Positions 10,553-19,500 of a stretch of DNA of 64,000 bases are shown in pieces (position 1 is the stretch's first letter; each line of letters starts with the position of its first letter). The notes beneath the pieces were generated by a model. That model was not told the DNA's origin. It saw only the letters and a list, made by a program, of their open reading frames with translations, and did not search any database. Made by a program: the position numbers and the translations under genes. Source of the DNA: Clostridiales bacterium (GTDB lineage Bacteria > Bacillota > Clostridia > Lachnospirales > Lachnospiraceae); the NCBI GenBank assembly GCA_029227635.1, contig JAQYAH010000043.1:1-64000 (forward strand), read 5' to 3'.

Positions 10553-11133
10553 GATATTTTCCCCTTTCTTTCCAGGTAGTGCACCCACTCATCCTTCATG
10601 GGTCTGGTGACAAAACGATCTGTGTCTCTCTGGTGAATTATTCGGTTCTTAGTCCCGTTGGTAGAGCCTACTATCTCTGCTCTTACTCCTCTGCTTCTTA
10701 AGCTTCTGACCAGCTCACTTCCACAGCTGCAGGCAATAAGCACATTCTCATCACCGCAGAGGAGGTAATAAGGATTAATCTCGAACACCTCACACACTTC
10801 GATGGTCTCCTGCTTCATGGGTACAGAATCAAGATAGATATCCATACCGCATTTCATAGCCTCTGCAAAGCTCCAGAGAGCTGAGAAAAAACCACCTTCA
10901 GAAAACCCGAAACAAAAAACATCCTTCCTGTCCTTCACTTCCTCCCGGATCGCAAGAGCCTTGTCTTCGGCAGAAAGTTCCGGGTGTCTGTCGGGTTCTC
11001 CCTCAAAGATATATTCCAGAAACGCCGGGGAAAATCTCTTCCGGAGGGCTTCCCTCTCCTGTTCGCATATCAAAAGAGTACCGGCTCTTCCGACATATTC
11101 TGTGAGAATAATATCTCTGCTTTCCAATAGCAC
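10549..11133 (-). CDS. AIR-synthase-related C-terminal-domain protein (HypE/hydrogenase-maturation-factor-like)
   Basis: 'GFSEGGFFSALWSFAEAMKCGMDIYLDSVPM...CEVFEINPYYLLCGDENVLIAC' resembles the AIRS_C domain; no N-terminal AIRS domain. Confidence 0.7.
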   Translation of the reverse strand: MLLESRDIILTEYVGRAGTLLICEQEREALRKRFSPAFLEYIFEGEPDRHPELSAEDKALAIREEVKDRKDVFCFGFSEGGFFSALWSFAEAMKCGMDIYLDSVPMKQETIEVCEVFEINPYYLLCGDENVLIACSCGSELVRSLRSRGVRAEIVGSTNGTKNRIIHQRDTDRFVTRPMKDEWVHYLERKGKIS

Positions 11134-11166
11134 ACCTCTGTTTTGTATTTTTAAAAAAACATGTTC

Positions 11167-12684
11167 CTATTCTAGCACAGTTTCTATTGCTTGTCTAATC
11201 TTATCTTCATCCTGTGTCTGTACTGCAGAAATGAGCCCTGAGGCGATAGCCCCGTCGGACATCTTTACTCCTACTATCACCACAGAATTTCTGGGCAGGT
11301 AATCACTCTCGTTGACCTGAACCCGCTCTGTCTCCTTGCCATTTACCTTCACAACTTTCCACAGTCTGGCTGAGGCACCTTCCTTGCCTCCGGAGACAGT
11401 GGTCATGGTGCCTACGCTATAATCCTCAGATGCCTTGTAGGTCACTCCGTAATCCTCTTCTCCAAGGACCTCCGATTCAAAATCTATCTCTCTGTTCTTA
11501 TCTCTGGTCTCCTTGCCGTAGATAGTGAAGTAGCAATATCCGTTCTCAACTCCTGCAGAGATGATAATAGGATATGCGGTGCTGTTTCTGAACTTGAAAT
11601 CTTTAACGTCATCGGCAATAGCTGCATCCCGGCTGGGTTCTACATAGTCCACCAGCATAGAATGATTGCATCTTTCCGTCACCTCGAGTTCCGCATAAAG
11701 CACTGCATTATAAAGGGTACTTGAGACCTGACAGATACCTCCTCCCATGGTCTCAACTATCTCTCCGGATTCATAGGAACCTGCGTTGGTAAAACCATTC
11801 TCCTCTGTATAAGGCCGCATTGCCGCATCGCCGGAAAACTCCTCTCCGGGCATAAGGATAGTGCCGTCCATAAGTGCCGCACCATTCTTAACATTCTGCA
11901 CTCTTCCTGAGTTGTCAACTCCGCAGTAGGTCTTATAGCTTCCAAGCACATCAGTACACTCGCCAAGCAGCTTCTCAGTTATCTCAGGCTCAGAAGTTTC
12001 GGTCTCCACGCTCAGTGTCAGATCTTCCTTGTCCCAGTCTGCTCCTATGAGCTCATTCAGAGCCTCCACCGACTCATCTCGCTTTACAGCATAACCTTCC
12101 TTACCGGGATGAATCTTGACCTCACCGTTTACTACCATCAAAGATGCATTCACCGGTGCATTACCGAGGGATTCCTCCATGGCAGAGAACACTCCGTCTG
12201 CTTTGTTGGCATCGATACTGTAGGCAACCTGGAAATTGTATCCCTTCTTCTTAGCCTTTCTCAAGCGGAAATACCTGGTTATCGGCAAACCTTTACGGCC
12301 AAGATTATAGGCTTCCTCCACCATCTGTTCCACATCGGTGTCCAGAGGTTTAATACCAAATTCGGAGAGCTTAGAAGTGTAATCTCCCTGACTGCTCTCA
12401 ATATTTACACGGGCCCTGCCTACATCTTTAAGATGTGCCTCCAGTGCCTCCGAGGCTTCACCCTTCGTCATTCCGGACACATACACACCATCGACGTAAA
12501 CCTGATTCGCGATCTTGCCTTCCTCCAGCATTCCTCTGGAACTCAGCCACCAGAAAAGATTCAGGGCTATAAGCAGAATGATTATGGCTCCTCCGTAAAC
12601 CTTGATCTGTCTTATTCTCTTTCTTCGATAGTACGCTTTGCTGCGTCTTCGTCTTCTTACTGTGTTGTTAGTAGCCAATCTCAA
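11167..12684 (-). CDS. VanW family protein with N-terminal TM and putative peptidoglycan-binding domain
   Basis: 'EEFSGDAAMRPYTEENGFTNAGSYESGEIVETMGGGICQVSSTLYNAVLYAEL' is the VanW signature. Confidence 0.93.
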   Translation of the reverse strand: MRLATNNTVRRRRRSKAYYRRKRIRQIKVYGGAIIILLIALNLFWWLSSRGMLEEGKIANQVYVDGVYVSGMTKGEASEALEAHLKDVGRARVNIESSQGDYTSKLSEFGIKPLDTDVEQMVEEAYNLGRKGLPITRYFRLRKAKKKGYNFQVAYSIDANKADGVFSAMEESLGNAPVNASLMVVNGEVKIHPGKEGYAVKRDESVEALNELIGADWDKEDLTLSVETETSEPEITEKLLGECTDVLGSYKTYCGVDNSGRVQNVKNGAALMDGTILMPGEEFSGDAAMRPYTEENGFTNAGSYESGEIVETMGGGICQVSSTLYNAVLYAELEVTERCNHSMLVDYVEPSRDAAIADDVKDFKFRNSTAYPIIISAGVENGYCYFTIYGKETRDKNREIDFESEVLGEEDYGVTYKASEDYSVGTMTTVSGGKEGASARLWKVVKVNGKETERVQVNESDYLPRNSVVIVGVKMSDGAIASGLISAVQTQDEDKIRQAIETVLE

Positions 12685-12731
12685 ATTCCTAATTTCTTAT
12701 GAAAGTATTAAGTCCGCTTACTATTCTATTA

Positions 12732-14024
12732 TTATTGTGCGGATTTCTCAAGACTAATCTCCCGTCCTGAAACAAACTTCATAATTATTAAGGAAGTATT
12801 TCCGAGGTAAATGGCCCTCTCCAGCCTCTCACCCGGATTCAACTCAAGGGAAGTTCTGATGGATGAGTCGTCCAGTACGAGCGCATCAAATTCATATCCT
12901 TCCTCAAACCGGCCAAGCTTTCCATAAAAGCTTCCACCTCCCACAGTGGCAAGATAAAAAGCTTCTTTAACTGTCACCGGCCTCATACTCTCATCTACAA
13001 GTCTCCAGTAAAGCTTGGATACCTGCACCGTCTCCACTATCGTCCTGAACATATCCAGCGTATAACCGGCTGCAATATCACTGCCGAGTCCTACTTTTAA
13101 GCCGCTGTTAAGATATTTTCTGATCGGAGCTATACCTGAGGAAAGGTCCGTGTTGGACTGAGGACAGTGAGCTACGTACACACCTCTCTCCTTCATTAGC
13201 GCAATCTCCTCATCGCTGCAGTGAACACAATGGGCCATGATCGCCTTGTAGTCTTCCCCTCCGAAAAGACCAAACCTGTCATAGGCATCTCCGTAAAAAT
13301 CCGACCAGGGACAAAGTTCTCTAACCCAGTCGATCTCTCCAAAATTCTCTGAGAGATGGGACTGTACATTGAGTCCGTACTGCTTTCGGATATCAGAGAT
13401 TCCCTTCATAAGCTCATCGGTACAGCTGGGTATAAACCTCGGAGTCAGAATGAATTTTGTGTTTTCAAGTTCTGCTGTCTCCTCAATAGTCTTCACCGTC
13501 TCTCTGAGAGAGAATTCCGCACTCTCTTCCACAAGATAGTCCGCTGCATTCCGGTCCATGTTTACTCTGCCCACATATGTCTTAAGGCCACTCTCCTCCA
13601 GATAACTCATGAGGATCTTCGTAGCCTCGGTATGGGCTGTAGCGAAAATCGACGCTCGACAGGTAAAGCTGTTCTTCAGATCCTCAACAAAGATTCTGTA
13701 AGCCCTCCTTGCATACTCCTCATCTCTGTACTTGGATTCCTCAGGAAATGCCTGAGAATTAAGCCAGTCCAATAGCTCCAGATCCATTCCCAGACCCCTG
13801 AAGGCATACTGAGGTGCATGGGCATGGAGATCGTACATACCTGGAATTACCAGCTTGTCGCCGCAGTCTATCAAATCAAATTCTTTGAATTCATCAGGTA
13901 ATTCACGATATACTCCGCGGCAGATTCCGTCTTCACAAACTGCATATCCGCCCTCAGTCACTGAAAGATTATCTTTGTCCACACTATAGATTATATTTCC
14001 TCTGATAACAAAAGAGTCCTTCAT
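12732..14024 (-). CDS. guaD: Guanine deaminase-like amidohydrolase
   Basis: 'GMYDLHAHAPQYAFRGLGMDLELLDWLN', 'MAHCVHCSDEE', 'VAHCPQSNTDLSSGIAPIRKYLNSGLKVGLGSDIAAG'. Confidence 0.88.
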   Translation of the reverse strand: MKDSFVIRGNIIYSVDKDNLSVTEGGYAVCEDGICRGVYRELPDEFKEFDLIDCGDKLVIPGMYDLHAHAPQYAFRGLGMDLELLDWLNSQAFPEESKYRDEEYARRAYRIFVEDLKNSFTCRASIFATAHTEATKILMSYLEESGLKTYVGRVNMDRNAADYLVEESAEFSLRETVKTIEETAELENTKFILTPRFIPSCTDELMKGISDIRKQYGLNVQSHLSENFGEIDWVRELCPWSDFYGDAYDRFGLFGGEDYKAIMAHCVHCSDEEIALMKERGVYVAHCPQSNTDLSSGIAPIRKYLNSGLKVGLGSDIAAGYTLDMFRTIVETVQVSKLYWRLVDESMRPVTVKEAFYLATVGGGSFYGKLGRFEEGYEFDALVLDDSSIRTSLELNPGERLERAIYLGNTSLIIMKFVSGREISLEKSAQ

Positions 14025-14172
14025 GATCGCGCCCTTCTTTCTAAAAAAATTTGTATATCAGCTAATAATATTATGGCATTTCAGGTCAAAATAGTCAAGC
14101 ACTTATTTTATGTTGTATTCTTATTATTTGTGTGATACTATGTAGTTCCAATCTAAAAACAGGAGGAATCAT

Positions 14173-16107
14173 ATGCACAAGAACATCAGATCCATAAACT
14201 TTTTCCCTATTCTTTTTCTGCTTCTTTTCCTCAATCTAACTCCGGTTCATGCAGACAGCAATGTTCCGGTTTTCGAGGGGTTCGATGCCGGAACAGTCAT
14301 CTCTGCCTATAAGGATTACCTGGGAACCCCATATGTTTGGGGAGGCAAGGGACCCTCCGGCTGGGACTGCAGCGGTTACGTCTCCTATGTAGCCTCTCAC
14401 AGGCTTAATTGTAAGATGCCCGGATCCACTGCCACAATATATTCCTATCTATCTGACCGAGGTCACACTTGTGCCACCGGTAACTCTTATCTTGAGCTCT
14501 CGGCCCAGATTGCTTCCGGAATCGTCCGCCCGGCGGACATTATCCTTTTCATCAATAGTTCCGGCCGAACTTTTCACATAGGAATAATTGGATACAACAG
14601 AACCCTGATTCATGCTGAATGCGAAGCCACCGGTACTGTGGTCACGGGTCTTTCGGGAACTGTAAATCTTGCGTACTCCTACGTGGTTTTCCGGGGTGTG
14701 AGATCTGACGGCTTTATGGAGCTTTCCCTTGAATCGGCTCTTCCTGAAATAACAGAAGAGAATCCCCTCTACTCTTTTGAAGGGTGTTCCTTTACAGTAA
14801 TTGACAAGGCAACCGGAAAGGCTACCGGCAATCTGATTTTTGAGGATGACAGCTGTACTTGCCGTATTGAACTTCCCGAGGGCAGCTACCAGATAAAACA
14901 AGATAAGACTTCCCCTTCCTATGAATTGTCCGGAGAATCTTTTGACATTTCTATTAATTCAGGCAGTACTTCAAGCATTGATCTGCCGCTCGTTCCCGTC
15001 TATGTAAAAGGAGGTCCCGTCATAATTCTTAAAGACCGGGATTCCGGGCTGATTCCCCAGGGAGGGGGAGATTTTTCCAAAGCTTCTTTTGCAGTGGATT
15101 ACTATCCGTATTACATTGACTCCAATGAGGAATTATCCTCCCGGGCTTTAGCCTCCCTTAACATATATACCGCTGAGAAATATGGGGACAACTCCGACCT
15201 GTGCTGCTTCAAAGCTGATTTCTATGAATCCTTCGTTGCGTCCGGCAACTTTACTTTTTCCCCGGAAGGTATTCCTCTCCTCCCTCTCGGAACTTATGTG
15301 TTCTCTTCCGGGGACATACCGGAAGGCTACAATGAAAGCTGTGAGTTTACTGATTCCAACTCTGACACTTATGGAAATTGTCTGATCCTCCATGTGGAAT
15401 CAGACAATGGGAAGGGAGTAATTCGGGAAGGTAATTCATTCTATGCCTCTTACAGAGTAATTAGAGGAGACTTTAATCTCACTAAGACTTCGGCACCCTC
15501 CGGAGAGCTGTTGGGCGGAATTACCTTTACGATCACTTCTCTTACCACGGGGGAGAGTCATAGTTTTGTTACCGATGACAATGGGTATTTCGACAGTACA
15601 CTTGACCCTATATACTTTGGAGCAGTTGGAGAAGAATCCTCAGGTTCACTACCCTATGATACTTATACTATTGAAGAACATGCCAGCGATGCCAATAAAG
15701 GGCTTACTCTGTTTAATGGTCATATAAACCTTCGTCGAGATGGCTTCAACATCTCTCTCAATAATGTCATAGGATATCCCCTTGGACGATTTGAGGAAGC
15801 CATAACGGTGACCGATATGCCTGTTGAATCAGAAGAAACTACAGAATCAAACAGCAATCTCCCTGATGATACCGGAAATATTCATGATATTACGGAATCT
15901 CCCGAATCATACCCTTTGGGGAGCAATACCGACAAAGCGTCTACCCTCTCCCAAGACATTTCTTTAAAAACTGAAGTCAACTCGATTAATACCGGAGATC
16001 GCATCGACAGGGCTTTTTATCATAAAGTACTTATTCTGTCGCTGATAGTTATACTTGTCTCGTCTTTTGGGATTCACATAAAAAAATCGAGAGGATACAA
16101 ACTTTGA
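14173..16107 (+). CDS. Secreted NlpC/P60 (C40) peptidase fused to SpaA/prealbumin-like repeats with C-terminal TM
   Basis: Signal peptide; 'YLGTPYVWGGKGPSGWDCSGYVSYV' catalytic Cys; 'FNLTKTSAPSGELLGGITFTI...YTIEEH' SpaA-like domain; C-terminal TM and KK tail. Confidence 0.88.
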   Translation: MHKNIRSINFFPILFLLLFLNLTPVHADSNVPVFEGFDAGTVISAYKDYLGTPYVWGGKGPSGWDCSGYVSYVASHRLNCKMPGSTATIYSYLSDRGHTCATGNSYLELSAQIASGIVRPADIILFINSSGRTFHIGIIGYNRTLIHAECEATGTVVTGLSGTVNLAYSYVVFRGVRSDGFMELSLESALPEITEENPLYSFEGCSFTVIDKATGKATGNLIFEDDSCTCRIELPEGSYQIKQDKTSPSYELSGESFDISINSGSTSSIDLPLVPVYVKGGPVIILKDRDSGLIPQGGGDFSKASFAVDYYPYYIDSNEELSSRALASLNIYTAEKYGDNSDLCCFKADFYESFVASGNFTFSPEGIPLLPLGTYVFSSGDIPEGYNESCEFTDSNSDTYGNCLILHVESDNGKGVIREGNSFYASYRVIRGDFNLTKTSAPSGELLGGITFTITSLTTGESHSFVTDDNGYFDSTLDPIYFGAVGEESSGSLPYDTYTIEEHASDANKGLTLFNGHINLRRDGFNISLNNVIGYPLGRFEEAITVTDMPVESEETTESNSNLPDDTGNIHDITESPESYPLGSNTDKASTLSQDISLKTEVNSINTGDRIDRAFYHKVLILSLIVILVSSFGIHIKKSRGYKL

Positions 16108-16137
16108 CTCGTCGCTAAACAAAAAATAAGAATGCCC

Positions 16138-16539
16138 TTAACGGACATTCTCAATAATTTCACTTTCTGTTACACACTCATTTTTGATCCTGCCCACAAG
16201 GAACTGGAGAGCCTCCACCACATGAGGCCTTATATCTCCACCAATGAGCACATACATTATGTCATCCCCTACGCCAAGCTCTCCCTCGTTGAGCCAGGTT
16301 CTTACATAATATATACCCTCAAGCTTCAGAGTCTCCTCCTCCGCCTCTTTTACCTTTTTCGCATCGTAGGAGAAATACATCCCCTCAACATCGGCCGCAT
16401 CCTTTCCCAGGCGAACTCTTGCTTTTGCAGTTTTTCGCACCACACCATTGTGGGTGAGGTACATTCCAATCTGATCAGCTCCCAGAGCCTCTTTGGCCTC
16501 CCTGAGCCACAGATCCATAGACGGTGATTCTTTTTTCAT
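16138..16539 (-). CDS. MoaE-like molybdopterin synthase catalytic subunit family protein
   Basis: 'YYVRTWLNEGELGVGDDIMYVLIGGDIRPHVVEALQFLVGRIK' matches the MoaE pattern (hRxGxLxVGDxxVxVxVxxxHRxxAFxAxxxxxDxxK). Confidence 0.75.
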   Translation of the reverse strand: MKKESPSMDLWLREAKEALGADQIGMYLTHNGVVRKTAKARVRLGKDAADVEGMYFSYDAKKVKEAEEETLKLEGIYYVRTWLNEGELGVGDDIMYVLIGGDIRPHVVEALQFLVGRIKNECVTESEIIENVR

Positions 16540-16558
16540 AGTGTTATTCCTCTTCTTA

Positions 16559-17311
16559 TCAGTATTCTACATTCATCAAAGTGAGTCCTCCGGCAGGCGC
16601 GGTGAAACCAGCTCTGGTTTCATCCTCCGGATCAAAGAGTCTGTTGATTTCTTCTACCTTCATTGCACCTCTACCCACCTCAATGAGGGTTCCGGTCAGG
16701 ATTCTAACCATATTGTATAGAAAGCCATCGCCTCTGTAGGATATCTGAATGATTCCATTTTCTTCTGAAATAGTGATCTCATATATGGTTCTCACTGTTG
16801 ACTTCCGGGTTCTTTTTGCAAAAGAGCATTTCCTGAAATCGTGTCTGCCTGTCATCAATGCTGCAGCTTCTCTCATTCGGCTCACGTCTAGCTTAGCGGG
16901 ATAGAAATACTGAAACCGATGACAAAACACATCAGTGACTCCGGAATTATTGATGGTATAACAGTAGGTTTTAGCCTTCGCATTAAGCCGCGCATGAAAC
17001 CGGGGTTCAGCCCTCTCCACTCTATTTACCCCAATGTCCTCAGGAAGATACCGATTCAGGTAATCTCTAATCTCCAAAGGATCCAGATCAATGCCGGTCT
17101 TAAAGTTTGCAATCTGCTCAACTGCATGAACACCGGCATCAGTTCTACCTGACCCATTTATTTCGACACTCTCCCCGGTCATTATGGATAGTATTGCCTC
17201 TATCTTACCCTGAATCGTTTTCTCTGAAGACTTCTGGCGCTGCCATCCCAGATATCTTGTGCCGTCATAGCTAATTCGGAGCAGATAATTGTATTCTTGT
17301 TTCTTAGTCAT
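16559..17311 (-). CDS. truA: tRNA pseudouridine synthase A
   Basis: 'SYDGTRYLGWQRQ', 'SGRTDAGVHAVEQIANF', 'RGDGFLYNMVRILTGTLIEVG'. Confidence 0.97.
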   Translation of the reverse strand: MTKKQEYNYLLRISYDGTRYLGWQRQKSSEKTIQGKIEAILSIMTGESVEINGSGRTDAGVHAVEQIANFKTGIDLDPLEIRDYLNRYLPEDIGVNRVERAEPRFHARLNAKAKTYCYTINNSGVTDVFCHRFQYFYPAKLDVSRMREAAALMTGRHDFRKCSFAKRTRKSTVRTIYEITISEENGIIQISYRGDGFLYNMVRILTGTLIEVGRGAMKVEEINRLFDPEDETRAGFTAPAGGLTLMNVEY

Positions 17312-17513
17312 GATCCACCTCTGCTAATGGTACAATTATTATCATTCCAACAGAGTAATCTGTCAATTTAACCTTAAATAATCTATTTATTAAACGGTTA
17401 AAAAGTCAATACTTTTGTAAAATTTTCTTGATAAATGTGCAAATTTATGATTATTTCACAAAACATCCGTTCTAATTTGCCCATATGAGATTTCTTAAGC
17501 AATTCTTAATTTT

Positions 17514-17531
17514 TGTGGATAATGTGCATAA
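17514..17531. promoter_or_regulatory. Two directly abutting consensus-like DnaA boxes
   Basis: TGTGGATAA-TGTGCATAA (reverse complements TTATCCACA and TTATGCACA) in an AT-rich intergenic region. Confidence 0.55.
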
Positions 17532-17701
17532 CTTTGATGATAATTACGGTTTTAAGCCATTTGTTGACATTTCAGAATGCGAATAACTTGATAATCTACA
17601 TTTTATAAACAGGTCACTCATATTTTTTGCGAAAAGAATTTGTGCATTTTGCAGAAAATAAACAATATTGTGAAAACCACTTGCAAATTCCCAATTTCGT
17701 A

Positions 17702-17730
17702 TTGACTCATGCCAGAAAACTTAGTATCAT
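17702..17730 (+). promoter_or_regulatory. Sigma-A-type promoter of the fur/perR-like gene
   Basis: TTGACT-N17-TATCAT. Confidence 0.75.
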
Positions 17731-17734
17731 AAAA

Positions 17735-17749
17735 CAGTAATCATTACTG
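17735..17749. promoter_or_regulatory. Fur/PerR-type 7-1-7 operator
   Basis: CAGTAAT-C-ATTACTG perfect inverted repeat just downstream of the -10, upstream of a Fur-family gene. Confidence 0.75.
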
Positions 17750-17767
17750 ATTTTGAAAGGTAAGCAC

Positions 17768-18175
17768 ATGGCACAACTGAATCATAGTAGACAGAGATCC
17801 GAAATCCTTGATTACCTCAAGGGCACCAAGGAGCACCCGACGGCATCTACTATATATGCCGAGGTCAGAAAGATCGATCCCAAGATCAGTCTCGGAACGG
17901 TCTACCGGAATCTGACATTACTTGAGGCCAACGGGATGATCAGAAAGCTCTCTGTTAATTCCCAGCCGGATCGATTCGATTACGATGTCAATCCTCATTA
18001 TCACCTCTGCTGCACCCGGTGTCAGAAAGTGGTGGATCTTGATATTGAACCTTTGATAGATATCGATTCAATTGCTGAGGCTGTATCAGGAGCAACTATC
18101 AGATCCCATGATTGTACTTTTTATGGCATATGTAACCAGTGCTGCGGCGCGGCCCCTTTGGAAACCGGTAAATAA
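17768..18175 (+). CDS. Fur family transcriptional regulator (PerR-like)
   Basis: 'ILDYLKGTKEHPTASTIYAEVRKIDPKISLGTVYRNLTLLEANGMIRKL', 'HYHLCCTRCQKVVDLD', CNQC; start at the ATG with SD GAAAGG. Confidence 0.95.
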   Translation: MAQLNHSRQRSEILDYLKGTKEHPTASTIYAEVRKIDPKISLGTVYRNLTLLEANGMIRKLSVNSQPDRFDYDVNPHYHLCCTRCQKVVDLDIEPLIDIDSIAEAVSGATIRSHDCTFYGICNQCCGAAPLETGK

Positions 18176-18207
18176 AACAAAGATTATATTTTAGGAGGAA
18201 ATGAAAA

Positions 18208-18807
18208 ATGGCTAAATTCTTATGTCCTGTTTGTGGTTATATCGAAGAGTTCGACGGTGATGTACTTCCCGCAGATTTTGTATGTCCCGTATGTAAGGTT
18301 CCCGGCTCAAAGTTCACAAAGGTAGAAGGCGAGCTTAAGCTTGCTGCTGAGCACGAGTACGGTGTATATGAGAAGACTGTTGCTAACAACGATGCTATCT
18401 CTGCTGAAGACAAGGCTTACATCCTTGAGCAGTTAAAGGCTAACTTCAACGGCGAGTGTTCAGAAGTTGGTATGTATCTCTGCATGGCAAGAATCGCTCA
18501 CAGAGAAGGCTATCCCGAGGTAGGTCTCTACTGGGAGAAGGCTGCTTACGAAGAGGCTGAGCACGCTGCTAAGTTTGCAGAGCTCCTTGGTGAGACACTT
18601 GAGCCTAACATGAAGGCTACAACAAAGGACAACCTTGCTTGGAGAGTTGACTGCGAATTCGGCGCAACTCAGGGCAAGTTCGATCTTGCTGCTTGCTGCA
18701 AGAAGAACGGTCTTGATGCTTTACACGACACTATCCACGAGATGGCTCGTGACGAGGCTCGCCACGGAAGAGCTCTCAAGGGTCTCCTTGATCGTTACTT
18801 CAAGTAA
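18208..18807 (+). CDS. Reverse-type rubrerythrin (N-terminal rubredoxin domain)
   Basis: N-terminal 'CPVCGYIEEFDGDVLPADFVCPVCKV' rubredoxin; diiron domain 'NGECSEVGMYLCMA...EEAEHAAKFAELLGE...EMARDEARHGRALKGLLDRYF'. Confidence 0.95.
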   Translation: MAKFLCPVCGYIEEFDGDVLPADFVCPVCKVPGSKFTKVEGELKLAAEHEYGVYEKTVANNDAISAEDKAYILEQLKANFNGECSEVGMYLCMARIAHREGYPEVGLYWEKAAYEEAEHAAKFAELLGETLEPNMKATTKDNLAWRVDCEFGATQGKFDLAACCKKNGLDALHDTIHEMARDEARHGRALKGLLDRYFK

Positions 18808-18808
18808 A
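18771..18808 (+). repeat. 38-bp perfect direct repeat, copy 1 (3' end of rubrerythrin)
   Basis: agctctcaagggtctccttgatcgttacttcaagtaaa, identical to 19340..19377. Confidence 0.97.
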
Positions 18809-18819
18809 CAAAATACCCG

Positions 18820-18848
18820 AACAGGTGGGCTTGTGCCCACCTGTTTTT
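18820..18848 (+). terminator. Rho-independent terminator after rubrerythrin
   Basis: AACAGGTGGGC-TTGT-GCCCACCTGTT followed by a T run. Confidence 0.92.
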
Positions 18849-18894
18849 TATGCTATCACAATATAGAAAAATGGTGTAGAAAGGATGTCGCATT

Positions 18895-19305
18895 ATGCGC
18901 AGCACGAAACAAATCCCTCCGGAGCAGGTGTACGATCTGTTCCCGTATCAGGAAGCTCCGGACAACAACACTTTCTTCTGCATGGTCATTGAGGAAGGCG
19001 GGGCCCATCCCTATCTCCGGACGGGGGACACATACCAATATATTGAAGAGCGTGATTTTATAGAAATCCTTTCTGAAACATATCCCGGATGTCTTAGATA
19101 TTCCGATGTTCCCTATGACGCTCGCGATATACAGTTTACATTAAAAGTCGACCCGTATAAACTCGTTGATCAGGTTCTTGTAGACCGCCGGACGGGACAG
19201 GCATACCGGGAAATCATGTGGTGCTGGGGCAAAGCAATGTGCGGCGATACGATACTTGGTCCTCTTTCTGCAGGTGAAATCAAGAAATTACGCAAAAAGC
19301 GTTGA
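18895..19305 (+). CDS. Hypothetical protein, 136 aa
   Basis: Intact ORF with an upstream SD (agaaaggatg); no family recognised; lies between the 38-bp direct repeats. Confidence 0.75.
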   Translation: MRSTKQIPPEQVYDLFPYQEAPDNNTFFCMVIEEGGAHPYLRTGDTYQYIEERDFIEILSETYPGCLRYSDVPYDARDIQFTLKVDPYKLVDQVLVDRRTGQAYREIMWCWGKAMCGDTILGPLSAGEIKKLRKKR

Positions 19306-19323
19306 GTATTCCATAATATTGAT

Positions 19324-19337
19324 GCCGGCAGTCCGGC
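19324..19337. repeat. Small inverted repeat next to direct-repeat copy 2
   Basis: GCCGG-CAGT-CCGGC. Confidence 0.6.
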
Positions 19338-19339
19338 AA

Positions 19340-19377
19340 AGCTCTCAAGGGTCTCCTTGATCGTTACTTCAAGTAAA
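19340..19377 (+). repeat. 38-bp perfect direct repeat, copy 2
   Basis: Identical to 18771..18808, including the rubrerythrin TAA stop. Confidence 0.97.
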
Positions 19378-19399
19378 TCGACTTATCAGATAAGACTTA

Positions 19400-19429
19400 A
19401 AGAGGAGAAGGCGATAGCCTTCTCCTCTT
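19400..19429 (+). terminator. Rho-independent terminator
   Basis: AAGAGGAGAAGGC-GATA-GCCTTCTCCTCTT followed by a T-rich tail. Confidence 0.85.
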
Positions 19430-19446
19430 ATTTGGCTTATTTTGTA

Positions 19447-19480
19447 TGAAGACAGCCTGGATCTCTCCGGGCTGTCTTCA
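19447..19480. terminator. Putative hairpin terminator between convergent genes
   Basis: TGAAGACAGCC...GGCTGTCTTCA 11-bp stem. Confidence 0.6.
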
Positions 19481-19500
19481 ATATAGGGCATTAGTGAATA

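Noticed and set aside
17564-17595. TTGACA...GATAAT as a second promoter upstream of the Fur-family gene
   Set aside because: Spacer is 20 nt, too long for a confident call
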